The translations under genes and the position numbers were made by a program. Below are positions 36,007 to 47,755 of a DNA stretch of 64,000 nt, one piece after another. The first letter of the stretch is position 1, and each line of letters starts with the position of its first letter. Source of the stretch: Meandrina meandrites (taxonomy: Eukaryota > Cnidaria > Anthozoa > Scleractinia > Meandrinidae). The stretch covers positions 8,520,001-8,584,000 of the forward strand of contig OY855916.1 in the NCBI GenBank assembly GCA_963693305.1. Reading direction: 5' to 3'. Below the pieces are notes generated by a model. It was not told the origin of the DNA. It did not search any database and was given only the letters and a program-made list of their open reading frames with translations.

Positions 36007-39000
36007 TGTTATGGAAGCTGGTGAGCGGTTTTGATTACGAACGCGGTATGGATCGACTACCGGCATGAAATATGAAATATTTAAAACAACAACGTGACAA
36101 ACAAAAACAACAAAGAAAGAAAAACAGCCTTTGAGAAGATCAGTGTTAAAATGCTTCTGTTCTATCGCCAACTTGTACCACATGCTGTTAAGCTGGCCAC
36201 GTCTCTGCTCAGATGTTTCAAAAAAGTAAATTCGAATAAGGGTATTCCAAGTGTTTGTTACCTGTTACTTCAGTGCTGAAACGTGCACTCTGATAAAATT
36301 AGGGAACGACAAGTTTGGCCTCTAATGCATCGAAAAGTTTTATCGAGCACTAATACCAGACGACTCATGTAAGATAATCTTTTATCTTACTTACCCTATA
36401 TTCCAGGGGCAGACGAGGCACTCGCCTAGTCTAGATTTTAACGCAAAATTCGTAACAAAATACGTTTAGCTGGAAAAATTATCTCCAATTAAACAACATT
36501 TCAGAGCTTCTAGATTTCAAAACTTTCTGGAGGGCATACCCCAGACTCCTCCCCTCCCCTCCCCCTCCCACTAGTGGGTAGCGCCTTCGGGAATCGCGGA
36601 GCATGCCTCGTAATCGGTAGCCCTTTCTTCGTTTATGTTCTAATTCCAATTTACGTTGGAGCACAAAATATTGAAATAAACTAACAAACGACACCTTCAT
36701 TTTTTTGTAACTTTGTTTGCCCACATTGCTGTAGAGGTCTGCTGTTGGCACGTACCTGCTGTCTCATCAAAAGGAGTTTCTCCCGTAGCCATTCCTGAAA
36801 CGAACAAGGAAAACCTGGAATTAAAATTCAAGACAAAAAGGGGAAAAATTAATTTGGCGTATACAGTATCCTACAGCTCGTGGTTAAAATGGGGGAGGGG
36901 AGGGGAAAGGGGAAGGCTACCTCATCTCATTTCAGTTCAGGGCTTATTATTTTGCATCATCATGAAGTTTTTTTTCGCATTCAGTTTTAAGCCTGATCAA
37001 AGTTTTGCAAGTTTTAGTCGGGTGGGAAGGGGTGGGGGGGGGGGGGGGGGAGGGCATCTTTGACAACTCCTGGCGAAATAGAGCCCACCAAAGGTCTGGA
37101 AATTTCCTAAGCTAGATATATATTAAAAAATGTCATTAAATCAAAATGCTGTTCTTTCTGAATACAAACATCCTTATAACGTCGGACCATGTCGGTTGTC
37201 GGTTGTCGGTTGTCGGTTGTCGGTTGTCGGTTAGAATTTATTTGTCGCTAATCGGTAATTTTTCCTCGTTTTGTTGGTAGTCAGTAATATTTTTCGCCCT
37301 TTGTCGCTAGTCGGTTAACCCATTTCAGACCCTCTTGAAGCATTCGTAAAGTTTTCGGTTTTTTTCTTTAATCAAAGGATAGCGCGAGCACTCGAGAGTA
37401 CTTGTCTCGTCATCATGACGCGCGCAGCTGCTAAGCAACGTCGAGACGAGAACTGCGGGCTCAGGCCGGAACGGAGCAGCGGAAGTTCGTCATCTCATGG
37501 CACTTATTCTCCCGGCTGGGATTATAGTTCCTAAAGCAGCTGATGGTTATTGCTAGTGAAAACAGCATAAGAACGATACGTATGTGAGTTCTTCGCTTAT
37601 GCCTATGCTTATGCTCAAAATAGCAACTTAAAGGATAAAAATCTGCGCTTTTGTGCGAGAAGAGGACTTAAGAAATCACCGCTAGCCAAAACATTAATTG
37701 AGTCGCTTTGCAAGTGGCGAGATAATCGTTTGTCGGCCCCAGGCTGTCCCTTCCCATCCCCTGACCGCTATATACCATACGGCAAAGCCATTGAAACGGC
37801 CCCTCAAAGGTGAAAAAAACTGAAAAACCGATTTGAACGTTTTGGCATTCTAAATGCAGCTTAGCTGTTAATTGTTTCAGTTATTAATATTTTCCTTTGT
37901 GTTTTAACCTACATTTTCGTAACTAACTCTAAAGTTTACTTGTCTGAATTGTTTTGCATCTGTTTCAGTTTCATGCCCAGTTGACACGTAACATATACCG
38001 GAAAAAAGCCATATTGGACCGGCAATAAGCATTCTAATTGGCTGATTTTAGTTATATTGGCCCTCCAGTCTCAGCTCTCTTGATCGTGTAATAAACAAAG
38101 ATATCTGTACAACAAATTCGTCAGGCTCGACAGTAAACATTGACCGAGTTTTGTCACGTATCTAACCAGCACCGAATGTAACAAACCAAATTGTTTGGAC
38201 CGGGCACTTGCGGGGAACCTCTGCTGGCGATTACTTTCCGCCAGTGACTGACCTGTTTGTTCTGTGCATTCGAAAACACGAAATCGAGTTGGAAGCTTGC
38301 AACTGCCGCCTCTCCAACCCCTTCCCGACTTTACAAAACAGGACGTTTTCGGAAAGGAAGCATCTGATTTGTTCATAAGATGTTGTTTTAAAAAACGAAA
38401 ACAAGGCAAGTGTACCATACAACAGGCGAATGCTTGTTTGAAATTGCCTGCTTGTAAAGACGTTACGCTCTAATGCAAATTGAAACGGAACAGCATAGAG
38501 TGAAAGTGTATATTGTCTGTCTAAAGTATAAATTAACAAGTGGTTCCGCTAGCCTAATGTTGTCAATGCATGGTTAGAGTTTAAAAACACTACTTAAAAC
38601 GTAAAAAAATATTATTACCACTGAAATCGATAAAGGAACCAAAACTCTACAGTAGATTATTTTGCATTCATGAACCGTGACTTAATTCACGCCTGAGACC
38701 TTTACAACCATTTTGAAAGTTGTTTTTTTTCCGCGTTCAACTGGTAGTTTCCGTTAGCTTGTTCAACGTCATCTCACACTCGAGCTCACTCGCCAAGTAT
38801 GCTGTTCCACTGTTGTTCTTAGTTCAATCCTTTCCTTTTTCTAACTTCCTCGTCATTTTTTAATCATTAGAAGGATTAAGTATAAACCACGACGCAAATA
38901 AAATATGCTCTGAGCATTACAATAGCTCTATGCAGGGGGAACTCTCAAACGTGAAAAACTTGGAATTTGGTTTTTCTGTTTTCCTGTGTTGTTTATTGCC

Positions 39001-40528
39001 TGTTAAAAGGTAAATTTGTGTAAACAAACATAGTTAATCAGTTAGGATTCGTTAACCGAATGTTTATACGGAATTAATTGGGAACGACTGAAATATTTTA
39101 CTCGAATTTACAAGCTGCTGTTGCCATAACGAAAAAGCTGACCTTTTGTCTTCCCAATGCAGAGCGACCACTTTAATTCTTCGAAAACAACAGGAAAGAA
39201 ATGCAGAAATGAAGAAATTTCCAAGTGACATCTGATTTCATAGAAGCAAACTCCAGTTTAATTTCTCATCGCACTTTTCATCCGCACACGTGAGGGCGAT
39301 GAGGCAATTATAGGGACTTTCCGACAGATATTCTACCGATTTACCCTCGTCGAGACTGCTTCCCAGGCGGACGTTGAATTTCCTACCTTGAATCTCTTAG
39401 AGGGCTACGCTCTAACTGTTTCTCGCAACTAATTGAGTTAACTGAATCTTAAAAAAAACCCTCTTAGTTAAGGAGAATTTAAGAAAACAGATTCGAACCT
39501 TATGGAAAAGCAGACCGGTATGAAAAATTCCGTAGGCCAGAAAGATTTAGTTACGGACAAAGAAAGGCCCCAACCTGAGTAAGGACGAAATGAGATCGAA
39601 AACTTTACCAACAAGAATTTCGAAAAGTTTAAAAATTGTGATAGAGATGGCACACAGAGTTTCGTGGTCGCATATGCAACAAGACTTGTCGCATGCAGGA
39701 TTTAAAACCCTCGGCCGCAAACCATCATATCAGTGAAACCGGAATTAAATGGATAAATTTCCTTTACAGTGCAGGAACAACCAGCCGTCGATCTCAAATA
39801 GAGATTCTTACTGGTTTTTCTTTCAAAATCCCGATAAATCGATGCAAAGGTGACATTTAAACTACTATTTTACCTGGGAACCCTGACTTCAAACTGGGCT
39901 CAATTGCAACCTCGACATGTGGGAGACTTTGATTAAAAGCTGGATTGTCATTGACTTGGTTTCCATGAAGCGTCGATCTACTGATAGCCTCACTGAGACG
40001 TCAACAATGTGATAATAGACTGATACAGTTACCATGAATAAAAACACTTAAAAACCTGAACCGGGAAACTAAATGATTGGCATGCGAACCCATCCATGGA
40101 CAGCATGACCCAGGTACGCTTGGCAAATAAAATGCTCAAGTGGAAAGCGGATTATACGTAACGTGAATCTACCCAAACAAAAACTCCTAAACACGAGGTT
40201 TCAAGTCTTGAAACACAAATGTTCAGATACAACTAAAAGTCTTTCGGCTACATCTCTTATCAATTGACGTCGTATATATGCTCGGGATCATGACACATAT
40301 ACATATTTGATGTCGGATGCAAATTTTCTGCTTCTTATTGAAAGCAGACAATAAAACTTCACGCCTACTACTTACGGTCGGCATTTTAATTACAGCGGGA
40401 AGCTTTCACACCCATTAGTGGAATGCTGTTCGTCTTTGCTTGCTTAAGATCCGTTACTCGAGGAACTTGAGCTATTTATAGTAAACACTTCCTGTCTAAA
40501 AGCATACACATTTTACTAAGCCAGCAGG
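36007..40528. other. No gene recognised
   Basis: Contains G-rich and C-rich tracts (36,541-36,572; 37,031-37,053) and short chance open frames only. A 39-bp splice-like interval at 36,756-36,794 is discussed under rejected items. Confidence 0.4.
37191..37232. repeat. (GTCGGTT)6 tandem repeat
   Basis: Six exact head-to-tail copies of a 7-bp unit, with diverged further copies after it. Confidence 0.95.
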
Positions 40529-41009
40529 CCAGTCAGTCAGTCAGTCAGTCAGTCAGTCAGTCAGTCAGTCAGTCAGTCAGTCAGTCAGATAGCCAGTCAG
40601 CCAGTCAGTCAGTCAGTCAGTCAGTCAGTCAGTCAGTCAGTCAGTCAGTCAGTCAGTCAGTCAGCCAGCCAGCCAGTCAGTCAGTCAGTCAGTCAGTCAG
40701 TCAGTCAGTCAGTCAGTCAGTCAGTCAGTCAGTCAGTCAGGCACTCAGTCAGTCAGTCAGTCAGTCAGTCAGTCAGTCAGTCAGTCAGCCAGTCAGTCAG
40801 TCAGTCAGTCAGTCAGTCAGTCAGGCACTCAGTCAGTCAGTCAGTCAGTCAGTCAGTCAGTCAGTCAGTCAGTCAGTCAGTCAGTCAGTCAGTCAGGCAC
40901 TCAGTCAGTCAGTCAGTCAGTCAGTCAGTCAGTCAGTCAGCCAGTCAGTCAGTCAGTCAGTCAGTCAGTCAGTCAGTCAGTCAGTCAGTCAGTCAGTCAG
41001 TCAGTCAGT
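40529..41009. repeat. (CAGT)n microsatellite, about 480 bp
   Basis: About 120 tetranucleotide units, with CCAGT and GGCACTCAGT interruptions that themselves recur, so the array has expanded in blocks. Confidence 0.97.
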
Positions 41010-41323
41010 CATCTCACAAACTGATTCTCATTTTGTCAATTTAGCTGATCAAGATAAATAAATGTACTTACTTAAATTGGATAATAACGATAGCTCCAAA
41101 ATTATTGCTAAATATACATATCTAATGTTTCAGAAAAGAAAGGGCATTTTAAATCTAAAGTATAATTAATTAGTAGATAAATAATTAATAGTTCAATTGC
41201 TATCGTATCAATGTGTATTGTATTTTCGTTGTTTATTAGTTGATATATAACCTTTATTGTAACTAGACCAATACCTCCCTTTGGAGAGTAAGGCGCAATA
41301 AAGATATACTGTTACTGTTACTG
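41010..41323 (+). mobile_element. Retroelement-like 3' tail between two CAGT arrays
   Basis: AT-rich sequence ending CAATAAAGATATACTGTTACTGTTACTG, of which the final CTGTTACTGTTACTGTC grades into the second CAGT array. The AATAAA plus short-repeat tail resembles LINE 3' ends. Confidence 0.5.
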
Positions 41324-41392
41324 TCAGTCAGTCAGTCAGTCAGTCAGTCAGTCAGTCAGTCAGTCAGTCAGTCAGTCAGTCAGTCAGTCAGT
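41324..41392. repeat. (CAGT)n microsatellite, second array
   Basis: About 17 units following directly on the retroelement-like tail. Confidence 0.95.
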
Positions 41393-42460
41393 GCAGTAGT
41401 TCAGTTGTTCAAATCAGTCAATAGATCAGTTCTTCTACCAGTGAATCAGTTATTCAGCCAGTCGGTCAAGTTAGTTTGTAAAAAAATGTCAGACGTCAGT
41501 CATTTGACTGCTATAACTTATAGACATGTCACTAAATTAAAAGCGAAACAAGACGTCGAAGTACTCTCATGCACAAATGAAAACTTTCAGGTATTTTCGG
41601 TAAATAGTTTTTGCTAAGTATGCAATTTAAATTTGTTAGTTTCTGGTCTTGTTTGGGCACATTTTACACGGGCGCCGTTTTCAATTAATTTATTACGAAT
41701 ATTTTGGCAATTAATTCAACTTTAAAATATTTTATAAACAGCAAAAGGATGCTTAACGGGTTTTTTGTTGAAAAATTCAGAAAATTATGAACTGTAGTCA
41801 CAATTTGGGGAGCATCTGTGGTCCCGGGATCATTTGCGGGACGGTATCATTTGCGGGCCTGTACAGATTTCACTGCCCTGGTGAAGGAAAAATTGACTGA
41901 GAGAGATACATGGCAACACAATCAAATGAAATTTGTTCCTTTACTAAAAAATGGAATCACTTCTTGGACTAACACCATACAGCTGTAATCTCAAATTATC
42001 ACGTTACTGCTAAATTCGTTCTACTTCTTTTGTTTACCGTCCTTACGTTTTTATGCTACTCATTCTAATGTACATATGCTTGTTTTAAAGTAATGTTAGT
42101 ATTGTAAATAATTTTAGTAGTGCAAGTAACGTTACGATTGTAAGTAATGTTCACTTTGGTATTTCTTGTAATATGTTTAGTCACAAAAAAGTCTTTTGTT
42201 TTAAAAACCAATATGGCAGCTTGTCAGCTGGTCTATGAAAAACACATTTTGGGATAATATATTTTAGGTAATAATAAAATAAATTATTAATTTTCCCTTA
42301 TCAACCGTTCCTATTACAATTTTCGCGCATATATTCATACTTAAAATCTTCATTCCACTGAGATTTCGTCAGTATTTTTAGTCTGCGAACACAGATAAAG
42401 TCAGACGTCTTTTTGCCAGTTGTTTTTCGCCGCCGAAAACGCTATAAAACATTTTTAATT

Positions 42461-42616
42461 ATCCTCGGAGACAGGGGCAGTTAGTGGGGGCGAAGGAAAG
42501 TCTAAGCCGGGGCGAAAAAAATTCGGCAAAGAAAAAGGCAAGAACAGAGTCGAATTTTTTCCTCCCGGCTTAGAAATTCCCTCGCCCCCGCTCACTGCTC
42601 CTGGGTCTCCGAGGAT
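42461..42616. mobile_element. Foldback MITE, 156 bp
   Basis: ATCCTCGGAGAC is mirrored by GTCTCCGAGGAT; the arms also share AGTCTAAGCCGGG / CCCGGCTTAG. In the region downstream of the GPCR gene. Confidence 0.7.
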
Positions 42617-43009
42617 GATATAACTAAACGCAAAAAAAATACGATTTTTCGCTAAGTTTATGTCGTCAAAATGCAATAAAGCGCTCAAAATATTGGCTAG
42701 CCAAAACTGGAATTTACCAGTTATTGCGTTTCCTTAGGAAAGTTTTTATGTCAAAAGTGATTTGACTGAGCAAAATTCAAGACCTTACTTTTGCTTCATG
42801 AGCGATGAATTTTTAGTTCTTAAAATCTGTTAAAATGGATAAAAGAGGGCACCATTTGAGGTTGAGATCTAATTAGCTAAAACCGTGAATAAACTACACA
42901 GTTACTATATTGACAGTATTTTTTAATTTGCGATACTGAAATGAATTTATTTACATTCAATATTTATCTTTCGCACTTTTTCACAGGTTTAGTCTAAGCG
43001 TTTAAACGT

Positions 43010-44071
43010 TTAAGCGTCACGTTTGAAGAGTTTTTTCAGAAAACTGCGAAGTTTTCTCGATCTATAAAACATTATTAACGGATTTACACTCGAGTTGAGC
43101 AGTAAAAGAGTTACAGCGAATGGATGATAGATTTTCACTTGATCCTCTATAAGGTGAAAATTTAACAATAACTGAATTGTAAGTAATGGTGCATAGCTTA
43201 ATAACGCAGTGCCAACAATTAGAAACGTAGTTTTTGCGCTCTGAAACTCTTGTTCTATTGGTCCTTGAGTTACAGCTTGTAGCTGGGAAATAATTTGTCT
43301 CTTGTGACGCTGCGATATACAAAATATCTTCCCATAACAGAAAAAAATGACGAACAAAACTGAGGAGATCAAAATGATTTGAATAACTCTGATTACAGTC
43401 ATTGGTAAGGATGGAATCAAATGCACCACGGGCAGTACGGCGCTTATCACCCAGCTGATAATTATGGCCTGGATTGCTCTGGTTTCGGTCACGATGGTGA
43501 AATAGCGCAGGGATTTCACAATGCAGATATATCTGTCCGTTGTGATCATGGCGACGTTCAGGCAAGACGAGGAGGCCAAGAGGGAGCCGACATAGAAAAG
43601 GAACGTCAAAGGAATGGCGAAGCAATTATTTGTGATCAGGGCACACAAACATGCGGCGACATGCAACGGTTGGACCAAGAGACCAATCAGTAAGTCGGAG
43701 ACAGCGAGAGATGCCACAAGGAGATTAGATGGAACATGGTGAAGCTGTGGAAATTTCATGATAACGGCGAGTAACAGGATGCTTCCTCCAATTGACAGAA
43801 CAGGCAGAAGAGAGGTAAGAACAGCTCCGAATACAGCGAGAGGAACACTGTATTCACGCACATTTTGCCAACGGGAGCCTAGGTCGTAATGAGGGGAGTT
43901 TGGTGTCGGTATATCCATTGCCAATGAAGTGTTTTCCATGCTGCGTTGAAGGCGGGGTAAAAAATCTGTACAACCGAGAGATGTTCGCTGAGCTGTTTTG
44001 CGTTCGGTCTGAAAATGTTTGCTTTGGTGACTTTGCTTTTCATGATCATTTCGCTGCCTCTGAAATTCCAT
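43010..44071 (-). CDS. Rhodopsin-class (class A) GPCR, single exon
   Basis: 353 codons from the first Met to the stop, uninterrupted. Seven hydrophobic segments: about 76-104, 116-138, 152-175, 198-218, 228-252, 280-304, 316-336. Class A hallmarks seen: SLAVSDLLIG with Asp126 (2.50) in helix 2, TTDRY (179-181) after helix 3, Trp207 in helix 4, NSSVNPLIMF (326-335) in helix 7, and a basic tail KLRSFLKKLFKR. Odd points: helix 1 has IGGS where an Asn (1.50) is expected; helix 6 has SYAP instead of CWxP; NPxxY ends in Phe. It would sit in the plasma membrane and couple a ligand to G proteins; the ligand cannot be told. Met45 (43,939), followed by the glycosylation-like site NTS, is the likelier start: residues 1-30 lie in a dispersed repeat. 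Intronless GPCRs are common in cnidarians. Confidence 0.85.
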   Translation of the reverse strand: MEFQRQRNDHEKQSHQSKHFQTERKTAQRTSLGCTDFLPRLQRSMENTSLAMDIPTPNSPHYDLGSRWQNVREYSVPLAVFGAVLTSLLPVLSIGGSILLLAVIMKFPQLHHVPSNLLVASLAVSDLLIGLLVQPLHVAACLCALITNNCFAIPLTFLFYVGSLLASSSCLNVAMITTDRYICIVKSLRYFTIVTETRAIQAIIISWVISAVLPVVHLIPSLPMTVIRVIQIILISSVLFVIFFCYGKIFCISQRHKRQIISQLQAVTQGPIEQEFQSAKTTFLIVGTALLSYAPLLTIQLLLNFHLIEDQVKIYHPFAVTLLLLNSSVNPLIMFYRSRKLRSFLKKLFKRDA

Positions 44072-44460
44072 TTGCTTCAGCTTAAGACTGTAATTAGTGT
44101 GGTAAGCCTTTTATTGTAAAAACTTTTTCGATTTTCGTGTTTTGGTAAATGACTTGGACGATGACAGCGAATGAGATGATTGCACCGTGATTGCAATAAT
44201 AAAACAGCTGTGTGCGTTCGATTTAAAAATGTTTAGCGTTGTAATTGTTTCTCATGCATATCATTATGCTGCCTTTGAAATTCCACTTGCCTTTACTAAG
44301 CCTGCAATTAGTGTGTTCGGCTTTTTATTGTACAAAATTATTTCGATTTCCGTGTTTTGGGAAATTACTTGGACGATGACAACGAATGACATGATTATGT
44401 TAAGTAGAAAGCTGTCCAGTTTGCGTTTGGTTTGGTTTGAACACATTTATTGTGGTAACT
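44005..44460. repeat. Tandem repeat block overlapping the GPCR 5' end
   Basis: Two head-to-tail copies (about 44,005-44,185 and 44,205-44,440) share TTTGAAATTCCACTTGCC-like sequence (the first copy contains the GPCR's first ATG). The block recurs inverted at 46,005-46,400. Confidence 0.7.
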
Positions 44461-45436
44461 TTTTCATATGTATTTTCAACTTGCTGGCATTTTCTGGTGA
44501 TAACATTCTTGGCGGAGAGAGATAAATATTTGGAAATAAACATGCCTTATTCGATTGTTTATTGTATAATACGCGAGGATATTTTGGGAGTTGCGTAGTA
44601 TTTTTCCGAGCCCGAAGCGGCGTGGGAAAATACGAACAATGAGCAAAATGTCCGCTCGTATTATATGTTAAACCATCGAATAGAGGATTTATTATTCCAC
44701 TAAAAAAATAAAGTTTGGTTCGGCCATTTTGTCGCTCCTCTTTCAGTCCGTATTTTTGCCTTGCTCTACAGTGTAATAACGTGGCATATTTTGCGCGTTC
44801 TTTTACCCGTATATAGTAAAATGGCGCAGTAGTGGAATAATAAATATTGATATTTGCTATTAAAGGCGGATTCATACATTGGGAGAAAAAAACTGATCAG
44901 TTTATAATGCGAGTTTTCTAAAACAGCTTCCCAATGAATAAAATATTTAAAAATCCAGAAAAGCTGCACGTATCGAGCTTTAACTTTAGTAAGCGCAATG
45001 TACAGCTCAAATTCAGGTTAATATTCAGGCACAATTATTTAATTACTAGTAGCTATCCCAGTCATTTTCTTATAAACGCAACAATTGAAAGAAATAGTTA
45101 CAATAAAACACCTAGAAACAATGATATGTGTTTTTAAACAGAACTTTTATTCACTGGGAATCCACACCGATCAACATATGGTTTTTGAAAAAACAAAACC
45201 GTTTAATTTACCTTCAGTCGTCAAATTAAAATTATAATTTTAAAACTTCGACTCATATCTATGCGTGTGTATCTTGATAGATGTACGTTGATAAAACATA
45301 GGAATGTGTTAATTTAAAGCAGTTCTGCAGGCTTACTCACCCAGTACCGCAAATCCCCAAACGAAATCTCCTGCGATGTAATCATTTTATTTGCTATATC
45401 GTTTATCGAAGTAATTTCCCAAACACGGAAATTGAA

Positions 45437-45521
45437 GGGTCGCCCACTACCTCGAAAACAATAGAGGTAGTGTTTACAGCGGGAGATTAAAATAGAGGCT
45501 CAAGGGACGTAGTGTCTTACT
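45437..45521 (-). mobile_element. Small MITE, internally deleted copy
   Basis: GGGTCGCCCACTACCTCG at one end and AGTGTCTTACT at the other; matches the copies at 47,265 and 49,258 in reverse orientation but lacks the middle. Confidence 0.6.
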
Positions 45522-45795
45522 GAAATCGAAATACGTTGGTGAACTGATAAGGACTCATTCTGGGAACCTCGCGTACAATGCCACTATATTCCCTATTAGA
45601 TTCAGGGGGACGTATTATGCAATCGTACACCACGGATTCATCGTAAAAGCCCACATCTCACACCGCTCTTAGCTCAGTCTTAGCTCTCCCACCTCCCGTG
45701 AGCGATAAAATTCTTTTCTCCGACCCGGAGCTACCAACTCCCAGTCGTCTCAGGCTGATTCACCTCTTATCTTATTATAGCCTGGGCATTGTTAG

Positions 45796-45813
45796 GGGGG
45801 GGGGGGGGGGGGA
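45796..45813. repeat. Poly-G tract
   Basis: An 18-base-scale run of G. Confidence 0.8.
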
Positions 45814-46004
45814 GCTCTTTTGTGTGTGTATGCGTAGACCCGAAAACGTTTTTAGCGGGGGAGACATAGACATTAAAAAATGTCTTTTTCCTAGATCAGC
45901 CACTGTAAATGTTTGCTGGGCGCTAATTACAGGACTGGTTTAGCTGAGGCAGGTTAAATATCAAAGGCAGCGAACTGGCCTAAAAACGAGCTAAACAATA
46001 ACTT

Positions 46005-46400
46005 TATTCAAACCAAACGCAAACTGGACAGCTGTCTACTTAGCATGATCATCTCATTCGTTGTCATCGTCCAAGTCATTTCCCAAAACACGGAAATCGA
46101 AATAATTTTGTACAATAAAAGGCCGAACACACTAATTACAGGCTTAGTAAAGGCAAGTGGAATTTCAAAGGCAGCAAAATGATCATGAGAAACAGTTACC
46201 ACGCTAAACATTTTCAAACCGAATGCAAATAGCTGTCTTATTAGTGTAATCACGGTGCAATCATCACGTTGTCATCGAACAAGTCGTTTAGAAAAACACG
46301 GAAATCGAAACAAGTTTGTACAATAAAAGGCTTATCACGCTAATTACAGTCTTCAGCTGAGGTAAGTGGAATTTCAAAGGCAGCAAAATGATCACGAAAA
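46005..46400. repeat. Inverted copy of the 44,005-44,460 block
   Basis: Reverse complement of the block at the GPCR 5' end, with the same two-copy internal layout; shares GGAATTTCAAAGGCAGCAAA twice. Confidence 0.7.
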
Positions 46401-46490
46401 GCAAAGCGACAATAGCCTGATAGCGCCAATCCCCCCGGGGGGGGGGGGGGGACTCCCATATGAAATGGACGGGGATGCTCGTCGTCTCGC

Positions 46491-47063
46491 TTAAAGTGCC
46501 CCTGTGATCAAATTTTCGATTTGTATTTTTTTGCATGTTCGTGTACAACTAGACGTCCTTATTCATCTTGCCAAATTTCAATCCATTACGAACATCAGAA
46601 GTCATTTTATTTTAACATTTAATTCCGAAAATTTACGGCCGCCATTACACAAAATTACAAACCCTGTTCCAAGGTTTGGTTGCGAATGGGGGAAAGTGAC
46701 GTCAAAGGCTCAAACATACCTCACGGGTTGAAATTTTAATAACAATCAGCATAGAAAATTGCACGAAGAACACGTCCAAAGTTTTTGTTCCTTTTCGCGT
46801 GATTTTGAACACTTATTGTTATTCTCATTTCAACCCGTGAGGTATTTTTGAGCCTTTGACGTCACTTTCTCTCATTTGCAACCAAGGCTTGGAACAAGGT
46901 TGATTAATGGCGGCCGTAAATTCTCTGAATTAAATGTTAAAACAAAATGACTTCTGATGTTCATTATGGATTGAAATTTGGCAAGGTGAGTAAGAAAGTC
47001 TAATAGGACACGAAAATGTAAAAAAATGAAACTCAAACTGATTTGATCACAGGGGCACTTTAA
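46491..47063. mobile_element. TTAA-flanked foldback element, copy 2
   Basis: TTAAAGTGCCCCTGTGATCA at the left and its complement at the right; same family as 35,146-35,698, inverted with respect to it. Confidence 0.8.
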
Positions 47064-47104
47064 GGGTGTAAATTTCGGATTTTGGTCTCGCTTAGGGTGT
47101 TCTG

Positions 47105-47755
47105 GGCAAAAGAGACCATAAGTTTTAAGATAAATTTAAGAGGAAAAAACATACTTTCATTACCAAAAGTCAATAGTACTAAGCATGGTCTTAATTCATT
47201 CAAATATTATGCGGCGAAACAATGGAATATATGCTTCCAGACGAGGTTCGCGACAAGGCTGGCCAGTAAGACACTACCTCGCTGAAACCTCTATTTTCAT
47301 TCGCCCGCTGTAAACACTACCTCTATTGTTATTCAGGGATAGGGGCATTGTTATAGCCTATTATGTATTGTTTTAGGAACCAATGAAATAACTCGTTCCG
47401 AGAGGTAGTGGGCGACCCAGGCTGGCACCAAGGAATTTATTAGGCTAGTGCGAAATTTAGATTTTTAATTTATTTTTAATTATTTATTTATTTATTATTA
47501 TTATCTTTTAATCTAGTTAAAACTATTTTTCATCATGTAGTATTTTAAGCATATTATTGTAATAGATTGTTGTAAATAGTTGATTTTTTAATATTTTTAA
47601 ATATTATCGTAATAGATTCTTGTAAATAGTTGAAGTTTTAGTATTTTTTTAGAATTTTTGGAACTAGTTTATGTGTTTTCATGGAGAACCTGTAAACTAG
47701 CTTCTTAGCTAAGTGTTCGATCCATGTAAAATAAAGTTATCTATCTATGTCATTA
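47105..47755 (+). mobile_element. LINE 3' end (CR1/jockey-like C-terminus)
   Basis: Plus-strand reading gives STKHGLNSFKYYAAKQWNI followed, after a frame change, by PDEVRDKA, the usual last segment of CR1/L2/jockey-type ORF2. It is cut by the small MITE at 47,265, then continues into an AT-rich 3' tail ending AATAAAGTTATCTATCTATG. Confidence 0.65.
47265..47418 (+). mobile_element. Small MITE, 154 bp, in the LINE C-terminus
   Basis: Begins AGTAAGACACTACCTCGC and ends GAGGTAGTGGGCGACCC; partly inverted ends (CACTACCTC / GAGGTAGTG). A near-identical copy lies at 49,258-49,411. Confidence 0.65.

Noticed and set aside
36756..36794. 39-bp exon with good splice borders (reading EWLREKLLLMRQQ, or a start at MATGETPF)
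   Set aside because: Borders CGTTTCAG| and CAG|GTACGT are good, but it is in phase 0 on both sides and does not connect to 33,688; 39 bp gives too little to identify.
38071..38539. Overlapping open frames upstream of the array
   Set aside because: No domain, splice context or repeat with other cassettes; length is within chance for this composition.
40529..41009. CRISPR-like or coding repeat
   Set aside because: A plain tetranucleotide array with no spacers; open frames through it are a result of the repeat.
43062..43625. Second protein on the minus strand inside the GPCR gene
   Set aside because: It is a shifted frame of the GPCR without independent motifs.
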